A stretch of DNA of 54,617 bases from Edwardsiella hoshinae NBRC 105699 = ATCC 33379 (GTDB lineage Bacteria > Pseudomonadota > Gammaproteobacteria > Enterobacterales > Enterobacteriaceae), in NCBI RefSeq assembly GCF_000474215.1, contig NZ_BAUC01000024.1:1-54617 (forward strand), read 5' to 3'. Shown piece after piece: positions 39,565 to 49,784 of the stretch (position 1 is the stretch's first letter; each line of letters begins with the position of its first letter). The position numbers and the translations under genes are program-made. Below the pieces are notes generated by a model. The model saw nothing but the letters and a program-made list of their open reading frames with translations, searched no databases and was not told the DNA's origin.

Positions 39565-40515
39565 TTACAGCCATTTCTTACGCTTAAAGTAGAGATAGGG
39601 TGCCAAGCCCGCCAGGATCATCAACAGAATGGCACCGGGATAACCGAATGACCACTTCAATTCGGGCATAAACTCAAAGTTCATCCCATAACTGGAAGCC
39701 ACCAGCGTCGGCGGCAGGAACACCACGGATACCACCGAGAAGATCTTGATGATGCGGTTTTGCTCGATGTTGATAAAGCCCATCGCCGCTTGCATCAAGA
39801 AGTTCACCTTCTGGAATAGCGATTCATTATGCGGCAACAGCGACTCGATATCGCGCAGCACCTCACGCGCCTGCTCCAGTTGGCTAGCCGGTAAACGCGC
39901 TTTACGCACCAGGAAGTTAAGGGCGCGTTGCGTATCCATCAGACACAGCCGTACCTTCCAGCCGATATCTTCCAGCTCCGCCAAGGTCGAGAGCGCGTCA
40001 TCATATTCGTCGCCTTGTTGCCCCTCCATGATCACTCGGCTCAACTTCTCCAGATCGCTGTAGATGTTTTCGATCTCATCGGCCAACTGTTCAATCTTGG
40101 TCTCAAACAGATCCAGCAACAGCTCATAGGCGTTGCCATCCACCAGCGTCTGATTGCGCGCCCGCATGCGATAGAGGCGGAATGCCGGCAACTCACGCTC
40201 ACGCAGGGTAAATAGACGCCCTTCACGGATGGTAAAGGCGACGGTGGAGTTGCCCGCATGATCTTCCGCGTCTTCATAGTAGAAGAAGGAGTGAATGTGC
40301 AGGCCATCCTCATCTTCGAAGAAACGCGCGGAGGCCTCGATGTCGTCAAGCTCGGGACGGGTGGCCAGGCTCTGGCCCAGCTCGCGCTGTACGCGCTGAC
40401 GCTCATCCTCTTCTGGTTCAACCAGATCCACCCACAGCGATGCCGTGAGATTGTCTGTGTCATCCAGCTCCATACGGGATAAGCGGCAGTTATCTAAACG
40501 AAATGCACTTAGCAT
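39565..40515 (-). CDS. corA: Magnesium/cobalt transporter CorA
   Basis: CorA is the pentameric constitutive Mg2+ channel of the inner membrane. The 316-residue protein has the acidic N-terminal funnel domain, two C-terminal helices and the diagnostic pore motif [11 protein letters not shown] (about residue 279), ending YFKRKKWL. Length matches E. coli CorA exactly. It is preceded by a roughly 240-nt leader with a sigma-70 promoter, a possible leader peptide and a stem-loop, in line with the translation/Rho-linked leader control described for Salmonella corA. Confidence 0.97.
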   Translation of the reverse strand: MLSAFRLDNCRLSRMELDDTDNLTASLWVDLVEPEEDERQRVQRELGQSLATRPELDDIEASARFFEDEDGLHIHSFFYYEDAEDHAGNSTVAFTIREGRLFTLRERELPAFRLYRMRARNQTLVDGNAYELLLDLFETKIEQLADEIENIYSDLEKLSRVIMEGQQGDEYDDALSTLAELEDIGWKVRLCLMDTQRALNFLVRKARLPASQLEQAREVLRDIESLLPHNESLFQKVNFLMQAAMGFINIEQNRIIKIFSVVSVVFLPPTLVASSYGMNFEFMPELKWSFGYPGAILLMILAGLAPYLYFKRKKWL

Positions 40516-40645
40516 GCTTTAACTCCGTTGCGGTGACTTCAGGATCACGCATGGAGCACGGGAAACAAACCGGGGGTACGTCACCTGCCTGTTTCAGACC
40601 ATATCAGATCTGACTCTGCGACGCATAAAAGGTCGCTGACAACCA

Positions 40646-40677
40646 CTAAGGCCATCAGCATCGGTGGATAGCCTTAG
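40646..40677 (-). promoter_or_regulatory. Stem-loop in the corA leader
   Basis: CTAAGGC and GCCTTAG form a 7-bp stem with an 18-nt loop. The 5' arm on the leftward RNA overlaps the stop codon of the 18-codon leader frame, so a ribosome finishing that frame would disrupt the stem. Function is inferred from layout. Confidence 0.55.
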
Positions 40678-40730
40678 AAGTTGCACCCGCGTACGGGTCC
40701 AATGAGCCAGCATCTACTGGGTGTGTCCAA
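40674..40730 (-). CDS. Possible corA leader peptide (CorL-like)
   Basis: A TTG start seven bases after GGAGA opens an 18-codon frame (MDTPSRCWLIGPVRGCNF) that ends inside the leader stem-loop. Salmonella corA is known to have a short leader frame, corL, whose translation controls Rho-dependent termination. Whether this is the same peptide I cannot check. The good ribosome site and the stop-in-stem position are the support. Confidence 0.5.
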   Translation of the reverse strand: MDTPSRCWLIGPVRGCNF

Positions 40731-40762
40731 GGCGTATCTCCTCACAGATTATTCGTGCGCGC

Positions 40763-40792
40763 ATGTTACGCCGACAAGAAAAAGGCTGTCAA
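40763..40792 (-). promoter_or_regulatory. Sigma-70 promoter of corA
   Basis: TTGACA (40792-40787) and TAACAT (40768-40763) are separated by 18 bp, reading leftward. Transcription would begin near 40756, giving a leader of about 240 nt before corA. Confidence 0.8.
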
Positions 40793-40812
40793 CAGACTTC
40801 CGCATAAATCAC

Positions 40813-40834
40813 CGGCCCGCATCGTAGCGGGCCG
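40813..40834 (-). terminator. Hairpin after uvrD
   Basis: CGGCCCGC and GCGGGCCG form an 8-bp stem with a 6-nt loop, 11 bp beyond the uvrD stop codon. Only a weak T-rich stretch follows, so termination strength is uncertain. Confidence 0.55.
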
Positions 40835-40845
40835 AACGGCGCCTG

Positions 40846-43008
40846 TTACAAGGTCTCTAACCGAGCATAGGCGGCGACCAACCACTTGATCCCCTCGCCT
40901 TTAAAAGCGATCTGTAGACGGGTATGTTCACCACTCCCCTCCAGGTTGATGATCGTCCCCTCGCCAAACTTGGCATGGACTACCCGCTGCCCCAGACGAT
41001 AGCCACTGTCACTCTGACTGAGCGGTGTCCCGAGACGGGCATGACTAACAGGACGCGACACGCTGGCGCGCAACCGGACCTCCTCGACACACGCCTGCGG
41101 TAACTCGCCGACAAAGCGTGAAGGTCGGTGATACACCTCTTTGCCGTACAGACGGCGACTCTCGGCGTAGGTCAGGGTCAACTTGCGCATCGCACGGGTT
41201 ACCCCGACATAGGCCAGACGGCGCTCTTCCTCCAGTCGTCCCCCTTCATCCAGCGACATCTGGCTGGGAAACATCCCCTCCTCCATGCCGACGATAAACA
41301 CCTGGGGAAACTCCAGCCCCTTGGCGGAATGCAGGGTCATCAGTTGCACCGCATCCTGGTAGGCATCAGCCTGCCCCTCTCCGGATTCGAGGGCAGCATG
41401 GGACAAAAACGCTTGCAGCGGCGGCAAATTCTCGTCGTCATCCTCATAACTGAACTGGCGCGTCGCCGTCACCAGCTCCTCTAAGTTCTCGATACGCGTC
41501 TGCCCCTTCTCACCCTTCTCCTGCTCATACATCTGGCGCAGACCAGAGTCACGGATCACCCGATCGGTCTGGACATGCAACGGCAAATCGAGGCTCTCCT
41601 GCTCCAGGGCGTCGATCAGCTCCAGGAAGCGACGCAAGGCATTGGCCGCGCGTCCAGGGAAGACCTGCTCCTGCAACAGCGCACGTGTCGCCTGCCACAA
41701 CGTGAGCTGGCGGTCGCGCGCCGTTTGGCGCACCACATCCAACGTCCGATCGCCGATGCCGCGTACCGGAGTATTCACCACCCGCTCGAAGGCCGCATCA
41801 TCGTTACGGTTGGCCAGCAAACGCAGGTAGGCCAAGGCATCTTTAATTTCCTGACGCTCGAAGAAACGCATCCCACCATAGATACGGTAGGGCGTCGCCG
41901 CCTGTAGCAATGCCTCTTCCAGCACGCGCGACTGGGCGTTGCTGCGGTACAGAATGGCGCATTCTTTTAACGCACCGCCGTTATCCTGCCAGGCCTTGAT
42001 GCGATTCACCACGAAGCGTGCCTCATCCAACTCGTTAAAGGCGCAATACAACGAGATAGGCTCCCCTTCGCCATCCTCTGTCCACAACTTCTTACCCAGA
42101 CGCCCATCGTTATTCTCGATCAAGGCGTTGGCCGCACGCAGGATATTGCCGCTGGAGCGATAGTTCTGCTCCAGGCGAATAGTCTGTGCACCGGGGAAGT
42201 CATCGAGGAATTTCTGGATGTTCTCCACCTGAGCACCACGCCAGCCATAGATCGACTGATCATCGTCGCCGACGATCATTACCCGCCCACTGTCGCCGGC
42301 TAACATGCGGATCCACGCGTACTGAATACGGTTGGTGTCCTGAAACTCATCCACGAGAATATTGCTGAAGCGGGCGCGATAGTGGTCGAGGATCTGCGGC
42401 TTGTGCAGCCACAATTCGTGGGCACGCAACAACAGTTCGGCAAAGTCCACCAATCCCGCGCGATCGCACGCCTCCTGATAGGCCTGGTAGATGCGCAGCC
42501 ACGTCTGCTCCACCGGATTGCCATAGCTCTCAATGTGCTGTGGGCGTAGACCGTCATCCTTCTTACCGTTGATGTACCACATGCCCTGACGCGCCGGCCA
42601 CTGCTTCTCATCCAGATTCATCGCCTTGATGAGTCGCTTGAGTAGACGCAACTGATCCTCGCTATCGAGGATCTGAAAGTCCTGCGGCAAACCGGCATCC
42701 AAATGATGAGCTCGCAGCAAACGATGCGCCAAGCCATGGAAGGTGCCTATCCACATTCCCCCTTGGCTGGTGCCGATCAGGGCCTCGATGCGATGACGCA
42801 TCTCCGCCGCCGCCTTGTTGGTAAAGGTAACCGCCATGATGGAAAACGGTGAGCAGTGCTCCACCGCCAGTAACCAGGCGATGCGGTGTACCAGGACGCG
42901 TGTCTTACCGCTGCCCGCTCCCGCCAGCACCAGCAGGTTGCTACGGGGCGCGGCAACCGCCTCGCGCTGTTTATCGTTCAGGCTTTCAAGCAGGTCAGAT
43001 ACGTCCAT
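40846..43008 (-). CDS. uvrD: DNA helicase II UvrD
   Basis: UvrD is the 3'-5' helicase of nucleotide-excision and mismatch repair; it also removes RecA filaments and backtracks RNA polymerase. The 720-residue protein has Walker A LAGAGSGKTRVL (about 29-40), motif II VDEFQDTN, GDDDQSIYGWRGA, QNYRSSGNIL, the C-terminal MTLHSAKGLEFPQVF and the terminal Tudor-like domain (YRLGQRVVHAKFGEGTIINLEGSG). Length equals that of the E. coli protein. A LexA box lies about 50 bp upstream of ATG 43008. Confidence 0.97.
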   Translation of the reverse strand: MDVSDLLESLNDKQREAVAAPRSNLLVLAGAGSGKTRVLVHRIAWLLAVEHCSPFSIMAVTFTNKAAAEMRHRIEALIGTSQGGMWIGTFHGLAHRLLRAHHLDAGLPQDFQILDSEDQLRLLKRLIKAMNLDEKQWPARQGMWYINGKKDDGLRPQHIESYGNPVEQTWLRIYQAYQEACDRAGLVDFAELLLRAHELWLHKPQILDHYRARFSNILVDEFQDTNRIQYAWIRMLAGDSGRVMIVGDDDQSIYGWRGAQVENIQKFLDDFPGAQTIRLEQNYRSSGNILRAANALIENNDGRLGKKLWTEDGEGEPISLYCAFNELDEARFVVNRIKAWQDNGGALKECAILYRSNAQSRVLEEALLQAATPYRIYGGMRFFERQEIKDALAYLRLLANRNDDAAFERVVNTPVRGIGDRTLDVVRQTARDRQLTLWQATRALLQEQVFPGRAANALRRFLELIDALEQESLDLPLHVQTDRVIRDSGLRQMYEQEKGEKGQTRIENLEELVTATRQFSYEDDDENLPPLQAFLSHAALESGEGQADAYQDAVQLMTLHSAKGLEFPQVFIVGMEEGMFPSQMSLDEGGRLEEERRLAYVGVTRAMRKLTLTYAESRRLYGKEVYHRPSRFVGELPQACVEEVRLRASVSRPVSHARLGTPLSQSDSGYRLGQRVVHAKFGEGTIINLEGSGEHTRLQIAFKGEGIKWLVAAYARLETL

Positions 43009-43056
43009 AGGGCACCGTCTTTTCGCTGGGAGAATGGCACCACTGGGGCCATTTTA

Positions 43057-43072
43057 CTGGAGATTTATACAG
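43057..43072 (-). promoter_or_regulatory. LexA (SOS) box of uvrD
   Basis: CTG-N10-CAG (CTGGAGATTTATACAG) lies in the 77-bp gap between yigB and uvrD, where E. coli uvrD also has its SOS box. The core is AT-rich as required. Confidence 0.8.
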
Positions 43073-43085
43073 ATTCTGCTGGGAA

Positions 43086-43802
43086 TTATATCAGTGCGAG
43101 CAGCGAAGCCAACCGCGAAATCTCAACATGGGGCAACAGGCGGCTATCGGCGGCATGCATTAACGAGCGGGCGCGATCGTTAATCCAGCACGCCTGCACG
43201 CCGCTACGCAGTGCGCCAGCGACGTCGGTCGTCAAATCGTCACCGACATGCAGTAACTGAGCGGGAGCCAAGTACAAACGGCGAGCCGCAGCCAGATACA
43301 TGTCACCGTAAGGTTTGGCACGCCCATCTGGGCCGGCGCGTAACACGAAGCGAAAATAGTCGCCCAGTCCACAACGCGCCGGATCGGCATTGCCGTTAGT
43401 GATCGCCACCAGCGGCAGCTGTTGGGCCAGCAATCCCAAGACGCGATGGGTCTCGTCGGGTACCGCGATGCGGCTACGCCACTCAGCAAAGTGGGCCAAC
43501 GCTTCATCGGCGCCATGGCGACACGCCGGTAGTGAGAAGCCTGCACGCCGCAATGCCTCATGCACCGCACGCCAACGCCATTGGGTCACGTCATGGTAGA
43601 TTTCCGCATCGCTGGCTCGCAGCTCAGCGCGTAGCCGCTGCCAGTCAGCGCTCTGGAAATCCTGCAACGGCGCAAAACGATGGCGCAAGAAGTCGAGCGC
43701 AGCCTGCTCGCTGCGCACGATCACCGGATGATTATCGTACAGCGTATCGTCGAGGTCGAAAGTCAACGCCGCGGGACGCTGCAAAGCTCGGTAGAAATGC
43801 AT
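43086..43802 (-). CDS. yigB: FMN phosphatase YigB (HAD family)
   Basis: YigB dephosphorylates FMN to riboflavin. The 238-residue HAD-superfamily protein has motif I LTFDLDDTLYDNHPVI (about residues 13-28), motif II VAITNGNAD, and motif III/IV LLHVGDDLTTDVAGALRSG, close to E. coli YigB to the last residues SRLASLLALI. ATG 43802 overlaps the xerC stop as TGATG. Part of the xerC operon as in E. coli. Confidence 0.94.
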   Translation of the reverse strand: MHFYRALQRPAALTFDLDDTLYDNHPVIVRSEQAALDFLRHRFAPLQDFQSADWQRLRAELRASDAEIYHDVTQWRWRAVHEALRRAGFSLPACRHGADEALAHFAEWRSRIAVPDETHRVLGLLAQQLPLVAITNGNADPARCGLGDYFRFVLRAGPDGRAKPYGDMYLAAARRLYLAPAQLLHVGDDLTTDVAGALRSGVQACWINDRARSLMHAADSRLLPHVEISRLASLLALI

Positions 43803-44716
43803 CACGTTTTCCCTCTTTTCGCGCGGGGATGGGCCGCATCATACACGTTAGCCAGATGCTGGAAATCGAGGTGGGTGTAGATTTGCGTCGTCGAAAGATT
43901 GGCATGCCCCAGCAGCTCCTGCACGGCCCGCAGATCGCCGCTCGACTCCAGCAGATGTGTGGCGAAAGAGTGGCGCAGCTTATGTGGATGAATATGGCTG
44001 GTAACGCCCTGCTTCACCCCCCATTCGGCGAAACGCTTCTGTACATTTCGCGGCGAGATGCGTCCACCACGGCTGGAAATAAACAGTGCATCGTCCTGCG
44101 GCTGTAATGCTCCACGCAACGCCAGCCATTTCTCGACCCAACGCACCGCCTCACGCCCAACCGGTAGACGTCGCTCTTTGCTACCCTTACCCACGACCCA
44201 CACCTCGCCCGTTGCCAGATCGAGATGACGACAGTCCAGCCCCACCAACTCGGACAGACGCAGCCCGCCACCGTACATCAACTCCAGCATCGCGCGATCG
44301 CGTACCGCCAGCGTATCACTTTCATCGATCTCCAACAGGCGATTGACGTCATCCACATCTAGATTCTTCGGCAAATGACGCCCCTGCCGCGGCGCTGCGA
44401 CGCCTTTGGCCGGGTTAGCCGCCAACGTACCGCAACTGACTTGCCAATCGAGGAAACTACGCAACGCCGACAACCGTAACGCCAGACTGGCCGGCTCCAG
44501 TCCTTGGCGGCGACTACGGGCCACCAGGGCTCGCACCCGGGCTGAATCCAAAGCGGGCCAATCCGTGACGCCAACCTCCGGCAATAACGCGATGATCGCC
44601 GCCAACTGGCGGCGATACGTGTCAACCGTACGCGGGCTGAGCTGCCGCTCAACACGCAACATTTGCAGGAATGCCGTCACCGGCGCGTTCAACGTCTCGG
44701 GTAACGCATTGTTCAT
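43802..44716 (-). CDS. xerC: Tyrosine recombinase XerC
   Basis: XerC, with XerD, resolves chromosome dimers at dif under FtsK control. The 304-residue protein has the N-terminal SAM-like core-binding domain ([26 protein letters not shown]) and the catalytic residues: Arg in [11 protein letters not shown], Lys in [11 protein letters not shown], HxxR in [12 protein letters not shown], the second His in [11 protein letters not shown], and the nucleophilic Tyr in [11 protein letters not shown] 44716 overlaps the upstream DUF484 stop by ATGA. Confidence 0.97.
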   Translation of the reverse strand: MNNALPETLNAPVTAFLQMLRVERQLSPRTVDTYRRQLAAIIALLPEVGVTDWPALDSARVRALVARSRRQGLEPASLALRLSALRSFLDWQVSCGTLAANPAKGVAAPRQGRHLPKNLDVDDVNRLLEIDESDTLAVRDRAMLELMYGGGLRLSELVGLDCRHLDLATGEVWVVGKGSKERRLPVGREAVRWVEKWLALRGALQPQDDALFISSRGGRISPRNVQKRFAEWGVKQGVTSHIHPHKLRHSFATHLLESSGDLRAVQELLGHANLSTTQIYTHLDFQHLANVYDAAHPRAKRGKT

Positions 44717-45417
44717 TGCCGTTCAATCCAGCGCGTTAGCATGGGAGGAAGTAGGCGGGCCAACTGTGCCAACAGCTCGGTTCCCATCCCCTGTTGATAG
44801 TGCTGAGCATCGGCGCTAGTGAAAATCAACAGCCCGAGATCGGCGAAATCGCCCATCAACGACAACGCCACCGAACCGACATGACGTGCCTGCGGCAACA
44901 GGAGCAATAACTCTTGGCCGTTGAGAGGCCCCAAATAGTGATTAGCATCGCCTAAGCGCTGGATACGTAATAACTCCACATCCGCCCGGGCGATCGCCAG
45001 ATGCGTAAAGCGTGACGGGGCGCCCAGACGCCAGCGGTCAGAGAACAAGCGAACATAAGCGCCAGACAGGCCTAACGAGCGAGCCCAGCGCTGTAGGCGC
45101 TGTAAGCAATCATCCAACGTCGCGGCCGACGCCAGCTGGCTTTGCAGCGTTAATAGGCTAGCGAACAAACGCTCATTGTCCCGCGCTAACTCGATAAGTT
45201 GGTCGATCTCCCGATCCAATGCCGCAATCTGCTGACGCTGACGCCCTAACTGCCACTCCAACAATGACACGGCACCCCGCACCGGATGCGGGATCACCAT
45301 TTGCTCGACCTGACGGGCATTACGGATAAAAAAATCAGGATGCTGCTGCAAATAGGCCACCACCTGCGCGTCAACCAGTTCTGACTGACGGCAGTTGTCG
45401 CTCTCGCTCTCACTCAT
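44713..45417 (-). CDS. yigA: DUF484 family protein (YigA)
   Basis: The 234-residue DUF484 protein has an N-terminal helical region ([67 protein letters not shown] in outline) followed by a GAF-like domain. It always lies between dapF and xerC in enterics, but its function is not known. Its 3' end is coupled to xerC by ATGA, and it lies 13 bp after dapF, so dapF-yigA-xerC-yigB form one operon. Confidence 0.9.
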   Translation of the reverse strand: MSESESDNCRQSELVDAQVVAYLQQHPDFFIRNARQVEQMVIPHPVRGAVSLLEWQLGRQRQQIAALDREIDQLIELARDNERLFASLLTLQSQLASAATLDDCLQRLQRWARSLGLSGAYVRLFSDRWRLGAPSRFTHLAIARADVELLRIQRLGDANHYLGPLNGQELLLLLPQARHVGSVALSLMGDFADLGLLIFTSADAQHYQQGMGTELLAQLARLLPPMLTRWIERQ

Positions 45418-45430
45418 CGCTACCTACCGT

Positions 45431-46255
45431 TTACAAATGGATGAATCCATCATAGACGTGAGTGGCCGGCCCGATCATCAACAGCGGCGTTCCCGGCCCC
45501 GACCAACGGATCTGAAGGCTACCGCCGGGCAACTCGACCCGTACCTGCTCATCCAGCAAGCCTTGTTGAATACCGACCGCTACCGCTGCGCACGCACCAC
45601 TGCCACACGCCTGGGTTTCGCCGGCACCGCGCTCGTAGACCCGCAGGCGAATATAGCCCCGATCCACCACCTGCATAAAGCCGACATTGACCCGCTCCGG
45701 GAAACGCTCATGACTCTCCAATGCCGGCCCTAACAAGGCGACCTGTGCCTGGCTAACATCCTCCACTTGCAATACACAGTGGGGATTACCCATCGAGACA
45801 GCGCCACACAGCACTGTCTGCTGCGCTACACGTAAAATATAGGTTTTTTCTGCCTTAGCCGCCTTAAAGGGAATACGTCCGGGCTCAAACTGGGGTTCCC
45901 CCATGTTGACCGTTACCCGCTCGTCGTCGTCCACATGCAGCGTCATCCGCCCATTCTGTGTGCTGACGCGGATATCACGCCGATTCGTCAACCCTTTGAT
46001 GCGCACGAAGCGCGCGAAGCAGCGCGCGCCATTGCCACACTGGGCAACCTCACTGCCGTCGGCATTAAAGATGCGATAATGGAAGTCGAGGTCGGGATCA
46101 TAAGGGGGCTCGACCACCAACAGTTGGTCAAAGCCTACGCCGGTATGCCTGTCGGCCAGGCGGCGAATTAACTCTGGCGAAAAGTAAACGTTTTGGGTAA
46201 CTGCGTCCACCACCATAAAATCATTACCCAGCCCGTGCATCTTGGCAAACTGCAT
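45431..46255 (-). CDS. dapF: Diaminopimelate epimerase DapF
   Basis: DapF converts LL- to meso-diaminopimelate for lysine and peptidoglycan synthesis, using two cysteines as acid and base. Both are present: [12 protein letters not shown] (about residue 73) and [13 protein letters not shown] (about 217). The 274-residue protein equals E. coli DapF in length. ATG 46255 ([17 protein letters not shown]) is preceded by GGGGTAGGGA; the frame is open 15 codons earlier without homology. Confidence 0.97.
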   Translation of the reverse strand: MQFAKMHGLGNDFMVVDAVTQNVYFSPELIRRLADRHTGVGFDQLLVVEPPYDPDLDFHYRIFNADGSEVAQCGNGARCFARFVRIKGLTNRRDIRVSTQNGRMTLHVDDDERVTVNMGEPQFEPGRIPFKAAKAEKTYILRVAQQTVLCGAVSMGNPHCVLQVEDVSQAQVALLGPALESHERFPERVNVGFMQVVDRGYIRLRVYERGAGETQACGSGACAAVAVGIQQGLLDEQVRVELPGGSLQIRWSGPGTPLLMIGPATHVYDGFIHL

Positions 46256-46312
46256 GTCCCTACCCCTTGATGAATATCTGCAAACGTCTACCCTTGGCAC
46301 ACGGTGCGAAAA

Positions 46313-46522
46313 TCAGTGGGCGCTCTCCGCCTCGACGGGTGCCGCCTGCGCCGCCTTCGGCGTTGGCTCTTGCGTCGGGGCCGCTACGTTATAAGCCTCC
46401 GGCGCCTTCTGCGCGGCCGGAGCCTGCTGCGACGGCGGAAAATAGAGCGGTCCTTTCAGTCCGCAACCGCCCAACGCCGCGGCGCACAGCACCAATAGCG
46501 CACTACGGAATTGTCTGTTCAT
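46313..46522 (-). CDS. lptM: LPS-assembly-associated lipoprotein LptM (YifL)
   Basis: The 69-residue precursor has a signal peptide with lipobox LGGC (cleavage before Cys at about residue 20), followed by GLKGPLYFPP, the hallmark of LptM/YifL, and a variable Ala/Pro/Gln tail. LptM stabilises oxidatively mature LptD in the outer-membrane LPS translocon. ATG 46522 (MNRQFRSALL) is chosen over an in-frame start 10 codons upstream because it gives a compact signal peptide. It is divergent from cyaY, as in E. coli. Confidence 0.9.
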   Translation of the reverse strand: MNRQFRSALLVLCAAALGGCGLKGPLYFPPSQQAPAAQKAPEAYNVAAPTQEPTPKAAQAAPVEAESAH

Positions 46523-46599
46523 TGTATTAATGCCTGTGATTCCAGAGTTCAAGCTTTCTATAATCGCAGTTGGATACTGAAAAGCAATAGGAAATGATT

Positions 46600-46926
46600 A
46601 TGAATGACAGCGAGTTTCACCAGTTGGCTGACGCACTGATGCAGTCGTTAGAGGAGGCGCTCGACGCCTACCAAGACGATGCCGACATCGACTGTGAAAC
46701 CAATGGCGGCGTCATGACGCTCAGCTTTGAGGATGGTAGCAAGATAGTGATTAACCGTCAGGAGCCGTTACACCAAATCTGGCTGGCAACCCGCGCTGGC
46801 GGTTATCACTTCGATTATCGTGACGGCCAGTGGCGCTGCTCACGCAGCGCCGCTCCCTTCAAGCAGATCTTAAATGAGGCGTGCAGCGCCCAAGCGGGCG
46901 TGCCGGTGATACTCAACGTGGAGTAA
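46600..46926 (+). CDS. cyaY: Iron-sulfur assembly frataxin CyaY
   Basis: CyaY is the bacterial frataxin that binds iron and modulates IscS during Fe-S cluster assembly. The 108-residue protein has the acidic first helix ([16 protein letters not shown]) and the conserved sheet [43 protein letters not shown] seven bases before ATG 46600 favours this start over ATG 46594. It converges with cyaA, with seven bases between stop codons. Confidence 0.96.
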   Translation: MNDSEFHQLADALMQSLEEALDAYQDDADIDCETNGGVMTLSFEDGSKIVINRQEPLHQIWLATRAGGYHFDYRDGQWRCSRSAAPFKQILNEACSAQAGVPVILNVE

Positions 46927-46933
46927 ACCAGCA

Positions 46934-49483
46934 TCAATACACCTTAAAACGTTGGCACGGCGCATCTTCGCCGTCCCCCTCCACCACGGGGGGCGGCACC
47001 GCCTTACTGCGGAATGGGATCACCTGTGGCCGCCCATCCTTCGTCACGATCTGATAAAACTGCGGTAGGTTAAAGTTGATAAAGCTAGAGCCGTAGGTGA
47101 AGCGGTCATGTGACGAGGAATAGAAGCGGCTGACATCACGTACCAACTCCTCCTTACTGCCTTCACAATGGTGATACACTTCGACCCGATTAGACTCATC
47201 CAAGATATAGATGTTAAAACCGTCGCGCTCGCCATCCTCGAAGAAAAACTGGATGATCCCCTCACTGGCATACCCGTCGACCACCGCTGGCAGATGAGCC
47301 TGTTCAGTCTCCACCTGCATCGAGAGGCCATGCAATTTGTTGTTGGAGATGGCACCGTAGAACTCGACAGCATTCTCCAACTTCTGCACCGAGACGCTCA
47401 GGCGCTCGAAGAATAATCCCCAGGTCTGCCCGGCCACGCGTACCGCCTTAAAACGTCCCGGCTCTTGACGCGTACTGGAGAGACGCAGATCAATGCACTC
47501 CGACACCAGTTGCTGCAAGCGTGTGCGGATCAAGCCGCGCAGATGGCGACTGTAGCAGAACACCTCCACCGCCTCTGGCGGCGCAGCATCCTGATGCATC
47601 TTGCCCAGGATGGTCTTCAACGCCTCTAACACCGCTTGCTCACCGCTAAAGTGTAGCGTACGCACCTCATTCCACGAGTTGCGATACAGCAGATCAACGC
47701 TACCGACCAGGCACTGCTGCTGCTCGCCAAAGCTAAACACATCCAATTGGCGGAAGTCGAAGTGCACCACCTGATTACTGAAGGTCGCGGTCGGATCGTG
47801 CTCCAGGTTGACGATAATCGCTAAGTGGCGAATTTCACACGGGCTATACAATGCCTTTGGTGTTGGCGCCGGCAGGCGCAACGGGAAATGGTTGGCCACA
47901 TCACGTACTAACTCGCGCAGCTTATTCAGATCGCACTGGCTACTGTTCGCTTTAAGATGTAACCGCGTCTCTGACGTCAACAGACCATTGAAGTAAGCCC
48001 AAGCCACCAACTTATTCAGATAGCGGTTATACTCCAACGGCTGGTGACTGACGATACTGTCGATAGTCGGCGCCTGGTTATACAGATACCAGCCACTGCG
48101 ATTGGCTCGCCCGACCGGGACATAGATAAAAGTCAGATCGCCTTCAGATAGATCCGGTGAGATTTGCGGGTTAACCAGCGTCACCTTGCCCGGCAACGCC
48201 TCAAAAGCGGCATACAACTTCCGCGTCAACACCCCGATGTCCTGCGGGCTGGCGCTAACACTCAAATTATTGCGCCGAGCGAAACGGATCAGGTTGCGAT
48301 AGCTCTGCATCATCGCATCCAGCAACTCGTTATGTGCCTCACGAACCTGGCCTATCTTCCAATTAGCACGGTTATCCAACGAGCGAATCAACGCCTCGCT
48401 CCACCCCCATTGGGCCACCAATTGGCTGAGGATCTCTCGCCGCCAGCCTACACAGGCACGGGTACGCGACATCTTCTCGCACACCTTCAGATAGAAGCAG
48501 CGTCGCGCTAAATCAAGACGGGCGTGATCGCCTATCTGCTCCAAATACCGGGTAACTCGCTCCAGCATCATGCAGTAGGGGTCGAGCCCGAATGAAACGA
48601 TCTCCCCCTTATGCAAACGATTCTTAATATCCATCGCCAGCAGTTCAGTATTCGGGTACTCCCAAGAGTACGCCTCCAGTAGCAGACTCTTTAGCACCGC
48701 CTTATAGGGCGAGTCGATGCTCTTATACAGCTGCCACAGGCTAGCTCCGAAGTACTCCTCCGCCGACAGCGAGCTCAACCCGCCGAGATCAAGCCACTCA
48801 TTCGGCGTCAACGCGCCCTGAGCATACAGCGAGAGAACATACTCATCGTAATGCTCCTCTTCTTCACAAGGCACCATGCTCCACAGGATACGCTTGCCCG
48901 CCAAACGCACAGCACTACGATAGAATTCATCGAGCAAAAGGATATGTTGCGTCGAACCGCAATCTTCGCCACCCAGGCTGCCGCTCTCGTTATGGCGGAA
49001 ACGGTTCTCATCGATGAGGAAGAAGCTGACTTCGACCCCCAGCGAGGCGGCCCACTTCTCCAGCAGCACGCATTTCTGCTGCAATTGATTGCGTTCGCTG
49101 CTATCCAGCCAGGAGTGGTGACAGACCCAGATATCCAGATCGGAGCTACAGCTCTGGCCAATAGAGGAGGTACTGCCCATGGTATATAACCCGGTGATCG
49201 GCAGCTGGTCCGAGCCCGTCACTGGCGGAATGCTGCCCGGCGCGCGCGTCTCAATATGGTGCAAATAGTGTTGCTGAGCGGCATCCGGCTTGAAGAAACA
49301 GATCCCATGAGGGACATTCCCCTGCAAGTAACCAGGCATCAGTGGATGGTGAAAATGCAATAAGGTAGGCAGCAGCGTATAAACCTGCTGAAAAGCGGGT
49401 CCCATCGCCGACAATGCACGATCAACCCGAAGTTGGTTAATCGCATCCAGTCGTTGCTTCAGTGTCTCGATGTAGAGGTACAA
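46934..49483 (-). CDS. cyaA: Class I adenylate cyclase CyaA
   Basis: CyaA makes cAMP, the ligand of CRP, and is activated by the phosphorylated glucose PTS component EIIA. The 849-residue protein has the class I N-terminal catalytic domain with [26 protein letters not shown] (about residues 98-123) and the C-terminal regulatory region, and aligns over its length with the E. coli enzyme (848). The start codon is TTG at 49483 (TTGTACCTCTACATC), the same rare start used in E. coli, which keeps translation low. A CRP site upstream fits autorepression. It is divergent from hemC. Confidence 0.97.
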   Translation of the reverse strand: MYLYIETLKQRLDAINQLRVDRALSAMGPAFQQVYTLLPTLLHFHHPLMPGYLQGNVPHGICFFKPDAAQQHYLHHIETRAPGSIPPVTGSDQLPITGLYTMGSTSSIGQSCSSDLDIWVCHHSWLDSSERNQLQQKCVLLEKWAASLGVEVSFFLIDENRFRHNESGSLGGEDCGSTQHILLLDEFYRSAVRLAGKRILWSMVPCEEEEHYDEYVLSLYAQGALTPNEWLDLGGLSSLSAEEYFGASLWQLYKSIDSPYKAVLKSLLLEAYSWEYPNTELLAMDIKNRLHKGEIVSFGLDPYCMMLERVTRYLEQIGDHARLDLARRCFYLKVCEKMSRTRACVGWRREILSQLVAQWGWSEALIRSLDNRANWKIGQVREAHNELLDAMMQSYRNLIRFARRNNLSVSASPQDIGVLTRKLYAAFEALPGKVTLVNPQISPDLSEGDLTFIYVPVGRANRSGWYLYNQAPTIDSIVSHQPLEYNRYLNKLVAWAYFNGLLTSETRLHLKANSSQCDLNKLRELVRDVANHFPLRLPAPTPKALYSPCEIRHLAIIVNLEHDPTATFSNQVVHFDFRQLDVFSFGEQQQCLVGSVDLLYRNSWNEVRTLHFSGEQAVLEALKTILGKMHQDAAPPEAVEVFCYSRHLRGLIRTRLQQLVSECIDLRLSSTRQEPGRFKAVRVAGQTWGLFFERLSVSVQKLENAVEFYGAISNNKLHGLSMQVETEQAHLPAVVDGYASEGIIQFFFEDGERDGFNIYILDESNRVEVYHHCEGSKEELVRDVSRFYSSSHDRFTYGSSFINFNLPQFYQIVTKDGRPQVIPFRSKAVPPPVVEGDGEDAPCQRFKVY

Positions 49484-49584
49484 GACGTTTCGCCTGATTT
49501 TCTGGTGTACGAAAGGGGACTCGTTTCCACGCCCCCCAACAACGGTTCTATTAATAGTAATGATAGAGGGGAAATTGCTGGAAA

Positions 49585-49600
49585 CGTGATCAATTTAACA
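49585..49600 (-). promoter_or_regulatory. CRP site at the cyaA promoter
   Basis: TGTTAAATTGATCACG, within AAGGTGTTAAATTGATCACGTT on the leftward strand, agrees with the CRP site by which E. coli cyaA is repressed by its own product. It lies 102 bp upstream of the TTG start. The remaining part of the 301-bp cyaA-hemC gap must hold the hemC promoter, which I cannot place exactly. Confidence 0.8.
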
Positions 49601-49784
49601 CCTTGCCGATTGACCGTAAAGATAGAAACACCACACACTGAATGTTGAGATTCCCTTCTCGTTGATCTTCCCCGCTTTTCAACCGCATTTCCCGCTCACT
49701 GACGCAACCTATCCCGTGCGCTTACACTGCCTGCTCAGACAACAACATGGTAGGATGAAGACCAGGCAAATGAGGGATATGCAC

